From Xanthomonas cannabis pv. cannabis (lineage in GTDB: Bacteria; Pseudomonadota; Gammaproteobacteria; Xanthomonadales; Xanthomonadaceae): 41,690 nucleotides of DNA. Under the pieces are notes generated by a model. It was not told where the DNA came from. It searched no databases and saw only the letters and a program-made list of their open reading frames with translations. Position numbers and translations under genes: made by a program. The stretch covers positions 1 to 41,690 of the forward strand of contig NZ_JSZE01000045.1 of the NCBI RefSeq assembly GCF_000802365.1, written 5' to 3'. Positions 30,958 through 38,542 of this stretch are shown here, one piece after another (the first letter of the stretch is position 1; the number at the start of each line of letters is the position of its first letter).

Positions 30958-30996
30958 CGCCCGGTGTTGCACTTGGATGTGCAGCCGGGCGTTTTT
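30958..30996 (+). terminator. Rho-independent terminator after the comEA-like gene
   Basis: CGCCCGG (30958-30964) pairs with CCGGGCG (30985-30991), and TGCAC/GTGCA inside extends the stem. TTTTT follows at 30992-30996. This is a textbook terminator for the plus-strand comEA-like transcript. Confidence 0.8.
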
Positions 30997-31154
30997 CGTT
31001 GGGGCAGGCGGAACTGGCGGCTCCGCGGAAACTGGTCCACTCCATGAGCGAGGGCCGTGCCGGGCAGGCGGGGCAGGGCAGCGGTGATGTCTGCGTGCCC
31101 GGCCATCGAGGGCGGGTGACGCTGTGACGGCAGGGCTTGGGGCACAATGCGCCG

Positions 31155-31904
31155 ATGCAGCTGACAGACCTGAGCAGCCGGGTGATTCCGGCCACCGACT
31201 ACCGCCGCGAGCGCTGGCGCAATCAATTGGGGTGGACGCGCGAGATCCTGCGGCTTGGGGACGCCGAGCACTGGGCGCTACGCCTGTCGATCGCCGAGAT
31301 CGAGCAGGACGCTGTGTTTTCTGCGTTTCCGGGCGTCGACCGCGAACTGGTGCTGCTGCACGGTAACGGCATGCGGCTGCAGTTTGGCAACGGCGAGCAC
31401 GCCGCCGATGGTGATGCGGGCCATGGCGATGCTGCAGGTGCAGATGCAGATGCAGATGCAGATGCAGGCAGAGATACAGGTCAGAGCGGCGACCTTCTGA
31501 TCAACGCGGCTGCTGGCGTGGCCTCCCCTCGTGCGGGCCGTCGTGTGGCGTTGCTGCCGCCTTACCAGCGCGTCCGATTTGCGGGCGAAGAGACGGCGAG
31601 TGCCGAACTGCTCGACGGGCCGACCCAGGACTTCAACCTGATGTGGCGGCGCGATCTATTGCGGACCGAGCTGCTGCATCGGCCCCTGGTCGGCACCATG
31701 CTGTTTTTCGCCGACCCTTCCAACGCCTGGGCGATCCATTTGCTGGCCGGTCAGGCCAGTTTTGGCCGCGATAGTGCGCTGCCGCCGTTGGCGGCCGGCG
31801 ATACCGCCTGGCTGAGCGCCGCGACACGCAGTCGCTACGTTCTGGATGGCGGTGGCGAGTTGCTGGCGATTCGGGTGAGCCCGTATCCGGGCGCGGCCGA
31901 GTAG
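31155..31904 (+). CDS. HutD-family cupin-like protein with acidic repeat insert
   Basis: The 249-residue product matches the HutD/Ves family: RVIPATDYRRERWRNQLGWTREI at the start (read in pieces), LRLSIAEIEQDAVFSAFPGVDREL, and the later DFNLMWRRD plus a C-terminal LLAIRVSPYP. HutD is linked to histidine-utilisation loci in some bacteria, but no hut genes are in this window, so the link here is weak. It is longer than the roughly 190-residue family norm because of an acidic insert (about 80-112) rich in D, A and G. The insert contains a GCAGAT repeat at 31440-31466. It converges with the reductase gene; only 9 nt separate the stop codons. Confidence 0.8.
   Translation: MQLTDLSSRVIPATDYRRERWRNQLGWTREILRLGDAEHWALRLSIAEIEQDAVFSAFPGVDRELVLLHGNGMRLQFGNGEHAADGDAGHGDAAGADADADADAGRDTGQSGDLLINAAAGVASPRAGRRVALLPPYQRVRFAGEETASAELLDGPTQDFNLMWRRDLLRTELLHRPLVGTMLFFADPSNAWAIHLLAGQASFGRDSALPPLAAGDTAWLSAATRSRYVLDGGGELLAIRVSPYPGAAE
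31440..31466 (+). repeat. GCAGAT hexanucleotide repeat (4.5 units) in the hutD-like gene
   Basis: Four perfect GCAGAT units plus a half unit encode alternating Ala-Asp from residue 96 to 104. The unit length is a multiple of three, so gain or loss of copies keeps the reading frame. Degenerate DA/GD codons on both sides suggest past expansions. Confidence 0.9.
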
Positions 31905-31913
31905 GCCACAGGC

Positions 31914-33581
31914 TCAGTACACGTCGCGGCGGTAGCGGCCGCTGTCCACCAGCGCCTGCCTGAGTTCGGTTCCTAAAATGGTGTCGAGTGCGCGATCGAC
32001 GTCGGGTGCCATGCCGCGCAGGCTACCGCAGAGATAGAGGCGGGCGCCGCGGTCGACCCACTGGCGCAAGGTGTCGGCAGCGGCGGTGAGTACATGTTGT
32101 ACGTAGCGCGGCGCGGCGTCCTGGTCGCGCGAGTACACCAGATCGAGACGGGCGATCCAGCCCTCACGCCGCCACTGCTGCAATTCTTCGGTGTAGAGCG
32201 CGTCGTATGCGGCATTGCGTTCGCCGAAGATCAACCAGTTGTTGCGCGCGCCCGCGGCAATGCGTGCGACCAGATGCGCGCGCAACCCGGCGATGCCGGT
32301 GCCATTGCCGATCAGCAGCATGGGGTGCTCCGGTACCGGTGGATGGAAGCCCGGATTGCTGCGCACACGCAGCGCGATGTGTGCACCGATCGGCGCATGC
32401 AGGCAAAGCCAGGCGCTGCCGACACCTGGGCGTCCATCGGCCTGCCGGTGTTCGCGGATCAGCAGTTCGGCGTGTCCTTCCTCGGGGATCGATGCCAGCG
32501 AATACTCGCGATGCGGCAACGCAACCAGGTTGTGCACCAACGCGTCGAGGTCTGCATTGAATATCGCGGCATCGGCATCGGCATCGGCATCGGCATCGGC
32601 ATCAACATCAACATCAACGTCAACATCAACATCGTCAGGCAAACGCGCGCCGCTGAGCCAGTCGCGCAGCGGGCGGCCGTCGATCATCCGCGCGCCATCG
32701 CATCGGTGCTGCTGCAACCAGGCCTCCACCTGCTCCGGCGGATTTTGCGGGGCGATCTCGGCGATGTCGCCAGCCTGCCAGTGCGGCAGCGGCCCCTCGC
32801 AGGGCGTGAGCCGAAGCCGATGGACTGCTGCGCCGGCACTGCCAGGATTGACGTGGCAACGGTCGCGTAGCTGCCAGGCGGCATAAGTCGGCAGGCTCCA
32901 GTTCGGCTGCGCATCGAGCGCAGGTGTGAGTGCCGCCAGATGGTGCTGCCACCGTTTCAGCGCAAGCGGGTCGGCATTGTCGACCTCGATGCGCTCGAAC
33001 AGACGGACGCCGCCACGCGCCTGCAGGCGATGATCGAGGCGACGACCGAACGCGCAGAACTGCGCGTATCGCCGATCGCCCAGTGCCAGCACCGCGTACT
33101 GCACGGCTGCCAGATCCTGCCCGTCGTCGCTGAGCCAGTCGCGCTCCGCTACCTGTGCGTGATCCGGCGCATCGCCCTCGCCGGTGGTGCTGACGATGCA
33201 CAGCAACCGCGGTACGCGCGCCAGTTGCTCTGCACTGACCGCCTCCAGCGGCAAGGCGTGGGCGCCAATGCCTGCCAACTGGAATGCCGCTGCGCTGCGT
33301 TCGGCAAGCTCGCGTGCGAACCCGGTCTGGCTTGCCCACGCGATCAGCAGGCTGCTGCCGCGCCCGTGCCGCGCACCGGTCCGGGTGCGGCGGCGGAGGA
33401 AGATGGCGGTGCACAATCCTGCATAGCTCGCCACGCCAAGGCCGGCCCACTGCCAGCGATGCGGAGTGGGCGCGCTCCACCATGTGCCAGCATGCAGGCT
33501 GGCAAACCATGCGCCCAGCGCGGCCAGGGCGAGCAGCAGCGCGCCATTGCCAAACCAGATGCGGGCAGGTGCGCCGCTCAC
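31914..33581 (-). CDS. Membrane-anchored diflavin reductase (CysJ-like)
   Basis: The 555-residue protein has two N-terminal membrane helices (about 8-29 and 44-63). A flavodoxin-type FMN domain follows (about 75-215, with WASQTGFAREL and STTGEGDAPDH), then a connecting/FAD domain with REYSLAS and an NADPH domain with LLIGNGTGIAGLRAHL and VYSRDQ. It ends RRDVY as CysJ does. It should take electrons from cytosolic NADPH and pass them to a membrane partner, most likely the PepSY protein of the same operon. The start is GTG in a GTGA overlap with apbE. The connecting domain carries an 11-unit hexamer repeat encoding Asp-Val and Asp-Ala pairs (residues 317-338). Confidence 0.88.
   Translation of the reverse strand: MSGAPARIWFGNGALLLALAALGAWFASLHAGTWWSAPTPHRWQWAGLGVASYAGLCTAIFLRRRTRTGARHGRGSSLLIAWASQTGFARELAERSAAAFQLAGIGAHALPLEAVSAEQLARVPRLLCIVSTTGEGDAPDHAQVAERDWLSDDGQDLAAVQYAVLALGDRRYAQFCAFGRRLDHRLQARGGVRLFERIEVDNADPLALKRWQHHLAALTPALDAQPNWSLPTYAAWQLRDRCHVNPGSAGAAVHRLRLTPCEGPLPHWQAGDIAEIAPQNPPEQVEAWLQQHRCDGARMIDGRPLRDWLSGARLPDDVDVDVDVDVDADADADADADAAIFNADLDALVHNLVALPHREYSLASIPEEGHAELLIREHRQADGRPGVGSAWLCLHAPIGAHIALRVRSNPGFHPPVPEHPMLLIGNGTGIAGLRAHLVARIAAGARNNWLIFGERNAAYDALYTEELQQWRREGWIARLDLVYSRDQDAAPRYVQHVLTAAADTLRQWVDRGARLYLCGSLRGMAPDVDRALDTILGTELRQALVDSGRYRRDVY
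32568..32633 (-). repeat. Eleven-unit hexanucleotide repeat in the reductase gene
   Basis: On the plus strand there are six GGCATC units (32568-32603), then AACATC, AACATC, AACGTC, AACATC, AACATC (32604-32633). The coding strand gives Asp-Val five times followed by Asp-Ala six times, in frame. The 66-nt tract is perfect in length register with one substitution, so it is a candidate for copy-number variation. Confidence 0.95.
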
Positions 33582-34552
33582 GACGCCGCCAGGTGCTGCT
33601 CGAACGCGGGGCTCATCGCTTCGCTCAGGGCGCCGTCCTGTCGGGTCAGAAAGCGCACGGCCAGGTTGGCGTTGCGTGCGTAGGCCAGCCCGGCATCGGC
33701 GCCAAGGACGGTCATTGCAGTGGCCCAGGCATCGGCATGCATCGCATCGCACGCGAGCACGGTCACGGCAGCGGGCGCATGCGCGATCGGGGAACCCGTG
33801 CGCGGGTCCAGCGTGTGCGTGTAGCGCGTTCCGTCCGCGTCGAAACGGTGCCAGCGATCGCCGGAGGTGGCCACGGCCAGTCCGTCCAGGGCGACTACGC
33901 GGGGTGGCAGTGCAGCGCCAGCCTCTTCATCGGGCGCGGATTCGACCAGCACGCGCCAGGCGCTGCCATCGGGCTTGCGTCCATAGCCGAACAACTCGCC
34001 GCCGACCTCGATCAAGGCGCTGGCAATATCGGCCTTGATCAGCGCGTGGTGCACACAATCCACGCCGTATCCCTTTGCGATGCCGGACAGGTCCAGCGCG
34101 ACGGCACCTGACTGCAGCAGCCGCTGGCCATCCAGCTCCAGTCGCCGCCACCCGCAACGCAGGCTGGCCAATGCGATCTGCTCGGGGGAGGGCACGCGTC
34201 GCCGGCCGCCGGAAGGGCCAAAACCCCACAGCTCGACCAGCGGCCCGATGGTCGGATCGAACGCGCCACCGCTGGCCTGCGCGATCTGCAGCGCGGCGTG
34301 CAGCACGCGCTGGAAATCCTCGGGCAAGGGATGCCAGCCTCCCGCAGCAGCACGGTTGTAGCGGCTGATGTCCGAGCCCGCTTCCCAGGTGCTCATCTGC
34401 GCCACCACCCGGTCGAGCGCAGTCTGGATGCCTGCATGCAGGGGATGCAGGTCGCGCGTGCGTGGCGCCACCAGCTTCACGCTCCAGGTGGTGCCCATGC
34501 TGCGGCCGCCCAGGGTGGCAAGCGTTGCGTCTGCGGGAATCGGTGAGTTCAT
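33578..34552 (-). CDS. apbE: ApbE-family FAD:protein FMN transferase
   Basis: ApbE enzymes attach FMN covalently to a Ser or Thr of extracytoplasmic redox proteins. The 324-residue protein shows the family landmarks GRSMGTTWSVKL near the N-terminus, DLSGIAKGYGVD, EVGGELFGYG, TSGDRWHRF and HTLDPRTGSPI. Unlike many ApbE proteins it has no visible signal peptide or lipobox, from the chosen ATG (34552, MNSPIPADA) or from starts further upstream. That is odd if its target is periplasmic. It lies between the DUF4198 gene (359-nt gap) and the diflavin reductase gene (4-nt overlap); the neighbouring DUF2271 protein is the likely FMN acceptor. Confidence 0.9.
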   Translation of the reverse strand: MNSPIPADATLATLGGRSMGTTWSVKLVAPRTRDLHPLHAGIQTALDRVVAQMSTWEAGSDISRYNRAAAGGWHPLPEDFQRVLHAALQIAQASGGAFDPTIGPLVELWGFGPSGGRRRVPSPEQIALASLRCGWRRLELDGQRLLQSGAVALDLSGIAKGYGVDCVHHALIKADIASALIEVGGELFGYGRKPDGSAWRVLVESAPDEEAGAALPPRVVALDGLAVATSGDRWHRFDADGTRYTHTLDPRTGSPIAHAPAAVTVLACDAMHADAWATAMTVLGADAGLAYARNANLAVRFLTRQDGALSEAMSPAFEQHLAAS

Positions 34553-34911
34553 ACGTGGACTGGTGGGCGGGCGCTGCGGCAGGAACGCCATGGTGAGGTG
34601 CGGCGCAGCCGATTGCATCCGCATGCTGGCGGTTCGACGATCAATGCCCTCTGCTGTTCGCATCCTTCCAGCATCCCGGCGTGGACCGTTGCGACGCGGA
34701 CGGTAGCGCGGGGCGACGGCTCCCTCGTGCACGGTCCTGGTATGCCACCAGAACCGTTGCGCGCGCTGCCGTCACTGCGGCCAAGAAAGCTAGAAAGCAG
34801 TCGCCAGGTGGGCATCGGCCCTGCACATGAGCCGAAAGTGCACGAGGACACGCAGATGCCGAGCACCGACCGCGTCTGCCGGCTGGTGCGTAGCAATGGC
34901 GTCAGCCGCTC
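34553..34911. other. Gap between the DUF4198 and apbE genes
   Basis: This gap of 359 nt lies inside an otherwise tight minus-strand gene run. I see no gene, strong hairpin or known site. A second promoter for apbE and the reductase gene could lie here. In-frame sequence upstream of the apbE ATG does not look like protein. Confidence 0.4.
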
Positions 34912-35715
34912 TTATTGCGGCAGCACTTCCAGCGTTGCCACATAGCCCAGGCGACGCTGCTTGGCCTGCGGCAGCGAGGTCCTGGTGTCTTCGCTGGTGG
35001 TCTCCAGCCAGTACATGCCCGCTTCCGGCCAGGTCACGCTGAAGTTGCCCTTGGCGTCGGTCTTGAGCTTGATTTCATGTTGCGCATCGCGATAGCGGGT
35101 GCCGCCTCGCACGATTTCGATCTCGAGGCCGGCTGCCGGCTTGCCATCCAGCTGCAGGGTGAACTGCGCCGCTTCGCCGGCCACCAGATCGTTGGGGTGG
35201 GTGACCGGTAGCAGCTCGATGCCCTTGCCGGTGGGCTTGAATACGGTGGTGGTGGGAGCGCCGCGGGTAACGAAGGTCTCTACGCGGTTGAGCGATTGCG
35301 AGACCTGCAGCTCCTGCGCATTTTTCGGCACGTCGGTGGCGAAGCTGGCTTCGTTGCCGCGCCAACGCTTGGGCTTGCCGTCTTCCTTCCAGCTGGCGAA
35401 CAGGCCGGCGTTGACGATGCCGAGCTTGTAGGTGCCCGGCTGGGTGAGTTGCAGGTCGAACACGCTGCGGTATTTGCCGGTTGCCGGATTTTCCGGCTTG
35501 AGCGTGCTGCCGTCCGGCGCAGTGATGCTCAGGTTGTCCAGGCGCAGCGGCACGTGATTGAAGTAGAACAGGTCGTTGGACACCGCCGCATCGACGGTGA
35601 TCCACGGGGCTTCGCCGGCCAGCACGGTCTGCGACGGCAGCAGCCAGGCCTTGTGGGCCAGCGCGCTGACAGGAAGTGCGGCAAGCATGGCGATCAGGGC
35701 GAGCGAACGTGTCAT
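34912..35715 (-). CDS. DUF4198 periplasmic protein
   Basis: The 267-residue product has a signal peptide ending ALPVSALA, so the mature protein should start with His21 ([10 protein letters not shown]), a conserved feature of the family. The rest is beta-rich: [33 protein letters not shown] and a C-terminal carboxypeptidase-like repeat with [22 protein letters not shown] (read in pieces). DUF4198 proteins occur in metal-uptake contexts; an N-terminal histidine could bind metal. AAGGAG sits before the ATG at 35715. It lies 160 nt after the DUF2271 gene. Confidence 0.85.
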   Translation of the reverse strand: MTRSLALIAMLAALPVSALAHKAWLLPSQTVLAGEAPWITVDAAVSNDLFYFNHVPLRLDNLSITAPDGSTLKPENPATGKYRSVFDLQLTQPGTYKLGIVNAGLFASWKEDGKPKRWRGNEASFATDVPKNAQELQVSQSLNRVETFVTRGAPTTTVFKPTGKGIELLPVTHPNDLVAGEAAQFTLQLDGKPAAGLEIEIVRGGTRYRDAQHEIKLKTDAKGNFSVTWPEAGMYWLETTSEDTRTSLPQAKQRRLGYVATLEVLPQ

Positions 35716-35875
35716 GACAACTCCTTGAAGACGATCAGGTCGATGGGGCGCGTGGTTGAGCAGCGCGCTGCGGCGCTGCGGGGGCAATAGGCCGGCGAGG
35801 TAGAGCGTGTTTGCTGCGAGGAAACCGCGTGCGTCCTGCGCGCCGCTGCATGCCTGGCCGCGGCGCGCTCGCGCA

Positions 35876-36391
35876 TCACGGTTTGGCAGTCAGGGTGACC
35901 GTGCCCAGCTCGCTGCTGCCGCTGGCCTTGGCGGATTGCGCAGACGTGGCCGGCCAGGTGAAAGGCACCTTGACCAACTCACGCCCGCCCACTTCGCGCG
36001 CGGCCTCCACCACCAGCGTGTATTGCCCGGCCGGCAGCGCCTTCAGCGCGCCCTTGGTGTCGGAGAACGACAGCGCGTGCGCGCCGGCCGGGCGGGTCGG
36101 GCCGGTCACGCCATCGACCGGCACGGTCAGGGTGCGGCCGGACTTGCGCCACCACTGGCGCAGGTCCGGCAGCCACTTGGTGCCGTGGCCTTCGGCGGTG
36201 TCCTTGGACTGGTACCAGACCGCCAGGTTGGCCGCGACTTTCTGATCGGCGCCTTCCAGCCAGATCGCCACGTACGGGCGGTGATATTCGGCGACATTGA
36301 GCTTGGGGATTTCGACGTTGATGTCGAGCGTGGCCGCATACGCCGGCATGGCGAGCAGGCCACTCAGGGCGATGGTCAGGGTGGCGCGCAT
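35876..36391 (-). CDS. DUF2271 periplasmic protein with candidate FMN-attachment site
   Basis: This is a 171-residue secreted protein with a signal peptide ending MPAYAA. The domain includes [20 protein letters not shown] and [10 protein letters not shown], then [14 protein letters not shown], all typical of DUF2271. The segment [11 protein letters not shown] at 93-103 resembles the covalent-flavin motif DGxSGAT recognised by ApbE; Thr99 would be the acceptor. An apbE gene lies two genes downstream and a PepSY protein gene directly upstream (21-nt gap). That makes a flavin electron carrier in the periplasm the favoured role. The flavinylation is inferred, not shown. Confidence 0.85.
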   Translation of the reverse strand: MRATLTIALSGLLAMPAYAATLDINVEIPKLNVAEYHRPYVAIWLEGADQKVAANLAVWYQSKDTAEGHGTKWLPDLRQWWRKSGRTLTVPVDGVTGPTRPAGAHALSFSDTKGALKALPAGQYTLVVEAAREVGGRELVKVPFTWPATSAQSAKASGSSELGTVTLTAKP

Positions 36392-36412
36392 GATCGTCTC
36401 CGGTAACGAGGG

Positions 36413-37051
36413 TCAGTGGATCAACAGCAAGGCAAGCAGGAGCGGCACCAGCAAACCGAGGCCGACCAGCGGCCAGGTCATGCTGCGCTGACGGGCATGT
36501 AGGTGCAGCAGGAACAGGCCGGTGATGCAGAACACCAGGCAGGCGATGGCGAACACGTCGATGAACCAGCCCCAGGCTGGCCCCGCGTTGCGGCCCTTGT
36601 GCAGGTCGTTGAGGTAGGCGATCGCGCCACGCGTGGTGGATTCGTATTCGATCGCGCCAGTGTGGCGGTCCAGGCTCAACCAGGCATCGCCGCCTGGGCG
36701 GGGCAGGGCCACGTACACCTCGTCCGCGGACCACTCGCCGCTGCGCGCGCCGATGCCGGTGTCCAGTTCGCGCTCCAGCCAATGCGCCACGCGTGGCGGC
36801 AGTGGTGCGTCGCCCTCCTGCGTGTTGCCCAGGGTGGTCAGCAGCGCAGGCGGCAGGGTCAGTGCGCGCTGCTCGGTCGATGGGCTGGCTTCGATGCGTG
36901 CAGCGTGATTCAGGGTCAACCCGGTAAGCGTAAACAGCAGCATGCCGATCAGGCACAACGCCGAACTGATCCAGTGCCACTGATGCAGCATGCGCAACCA
37001 GAATCCGCGGCGTTGCCGGGCGTTGGCGACAGCGTCGTTCGAGGTGGACAT
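36413..37051 (-). CDS. Small PepSY-associated transmembrane protein
   Basis: The 212-residue protein has one N-terminal helix (about 27-47), a periplasmic PepSY-type domain (about 55-160, with [17 protein letters not shown]) and two C-terminal helices (about 163-187 and 192-211). Histidines flank the helices: HQWHW at 23-27, LNH at 48-49, DLHKG before helix two and LHLHARQ after it. This is the pattern expected for heme ligands in PepSY reductases such as FoxB/PiuB. Those proteins are usually longer or fused to a flavodoxin reductase; here the two parts are separate genes in one operon. Confidence 0.87.
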   Translation of the reverse strand: MSTSNDAVANARQRRGFWLRMLHQWHWISSALCLIGMLLFTLTGLTLNHAARIEASPSTEQRALTLPPALLTTLGNTQEGDAPLPPRVAHWLERELDTGIGARSGEWSADEVYVALPRPGGDAWLSLDRHTGAIEYESTTRGAIAYLNDLHKGRNAGPAWGWFIDVFAIACLVFCITGLFLLHLHARQRSMTWPLVGLGLLVPLLLALLLIH

Positions 37052-37057
37052 GCGGGT

Positions 37058-37816
37058 CTATGCCACGTCCGCAGAGGCAGACGGCTGCGGGTGCGCCTGC
37101 CGCAGGGCCACCTGGCCCAGCAGTGCGCGCAGGCGCGGCTGCGGTGCATTGGCCAGCAGCGGCGTGAGCTGACGCAGGAAGCCGGCGTGTCCCCCGGCGA
37201 TGGCGCGACGCATCCACTGTTCGGCCAGATCCAGTTCGCCACTGTCTGCCAGCAAGGTGGCATAGCTCGCCTGGCCACGGAAATCGCCGGCTTCGGCGGA
37301 GCGGCAATACCAGTGGCGCGCGGCCAGCGGATCGGGGCTGCAGGCCAGGCCCTGGTCGAGATAACGTGCCAGAAAGTTCATCGACTTGGCGTGGCCACGC
37401 TCGGCCGCGCGGCGATACAGCGCCAGGGCCTGCGCGTGGTCCTGCGCCACACCCCGCCCGGAGGCGTACAGATGCGCCAGGTTGTACATGCCCCACACCA
37501 GGTCGTGCTCGGCGGCGCGGCGGTACCACAAAGCCGCCAGCATCTCGTTGGCGGCAGTGCCAAACCCCAGCTCATGGCAGCGGCCCAGTTGATTCATCGC
37601 CTCCGGATGCCCGCCATTGGCGGCCACTTCGTACCACAGCATTGCCAGGGCCGGGTCTGCGGCGATGCCGCGCCCTTCGGCATAGATCTGGGCGAGCAGC
37701 AGTTGCGCGTTCGGATCGTGACCGGCCGCAGCCCTGCGCAGCAACGCAATGGCCTGGTCCGGCTGCGTGCGCAGCAGGCCGATCCACTGCGCAGGGTCCA
37801 GTGCAGGCTCAGACAT
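37058..37816 (-). CDS. Sel1-like/TPR repeat protein
   Basis: The 252-residue protein consists of about five Sel1-type repeats. Examples are [28 protein letters not shown] (read in pieces), [26 protein letters not shown] and [26 protein letters not shown]. There is no signal peptide, so it is cytoplasmic and probably a protein-binding scaffold. It overlaps the piuC end by 8 nt and lies 6 nt before the PepSY gene. Sel1 proteins beside piuC are a recurring arrangement in my recollection. Confidence 0.88.
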   Translation of the reverse strand: MSEPALDPAQWIGLLRTQPDQAIALLRRAAAGHDPNAQLLLAQIYAEGRGIAADPALAMLWYEVAANGGHPEAMNQLGRCHELGFGTAANEMLAALWYRRAAEHDLVWGMYNLAHLYASGRGVAQDHAQALALYRRAAERGHAKSMNFLARYLDQGLACSPDPLAARHWYCRSAEAGDFRGQASYATLLADSGELDLAEQWMRRAIAGGHAGFLRQLTPLLANAPQPRLRALLGQVALRQAHPQPSASADVA

Positions 37817-38495
37817 CGGCCCATTGCCGCAGCAGGTTGTGATAGACGCCGGTGAGCTGGACCAGCGACGGATGGCCGGGGGTGTCCTGTGTGAGGCGCC
37901 TGATCGAGACATCCAGTTCGAACAACAGGCGGCGCTGCGCATCGTCGCGCAGCATGCTCTGGGTCCAGAAAAACGACGCCACCCGCGTACCGCGTGTCAC
38001 GGGCATCACCTTGTGCAGGCTGGTGCCGGGGTAGATCACCAGGTGCCCGGCCGGCAACTTGACCGACTGGGTGCCGTAGGTGTCTTCGATCACCAGCTCG
38101 CCACCGTCGTAACTATCCGGGTCGCTGAGAAACAGCGTGCCCGACACATCGGTACGTACCGGTTCGGCGCCACCGCGACTGCGGTCGTACCGCACCGCGT
38201 TGTCGACGTGATAGCCGAACGACTGCCCGCCGCTGTAGCGGTTGAACAACGGCGGATAGATCCGGCGTGGCAATGCCGCCGAAAAGAACGTGCTGCTGCG
38301 CGAGAGTGCCTCCAGCACCAGCGCACTGGCGTCGCGCGCCACGGCGCTGTCTTCGGGCAGCTGCGCATTGTCCTTGGCCTGTGCCGATTGATGGCCGGCG
38401 GTGATGCGGCCGTCTGCCCAATCGGCCGCGTCCAGTCGCGCGCGCAACGTGTGCAGCTGCGCGGGCGTCAACACATCGGGAATGGGCAGCAACAT
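37809..38495 (-). CDS. piuC: Fe(II)/2-oxoglutarate-dependent hydroxylase, PiuC/PKHD type
   Basis: The 228-residue oxygenase has the metal triad His96, Asp98 ([10 protein letters not shown]) and His161 (SLHKVMPV), plus Arg171 in [12 protein letters not shown] as the 2-oxoglutarate anchor. A C-terminal helix region follows (to LLRQWADV). PiuC-type proteins are encoded beside TonB receptors and induced by low iron; the substrate is unknown. The start at 38495 ([10 protein letters not shown]) lies 47 nt after the receptor gene, so they are co-transcribed. Confidence 0.95.
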   Translation of the reverse strand: MLLPIPDVLTPAQLHTLRARLDAADWADGRITAGHQSAQAKDNAQLPEDSAVARDASALVLEALSRSSTFFSAALPRRIYPPLFNRYSGGQSFGYHVDNAVRYDRSRGGAEPVRTDVSGTLFLSDPDSYDGGELVIEDTYGTQSVKLPAGHLVIYPGTSLHKVMPVTRGTRVASFFWTQSMLRDDAQRRLLFELDVSIRRLTQDTPGHPSLVQLTGVYHNLLRQWADV

Positions 38496-38542
38496 GCGGT
38501 GTTCTCCACGCCGTCCGTGCCAGCCGGACGGCGTGCCGGGGG

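Noticed and set aside
35760-35779. GCAGCGC/GCGCTGC hairpin upstream of the DUF4198 gene as an attenuator
   Set aside because: It is a perfect seven-pair stem, but such repeats are common here and there is no alternative structure or T-run to support control.
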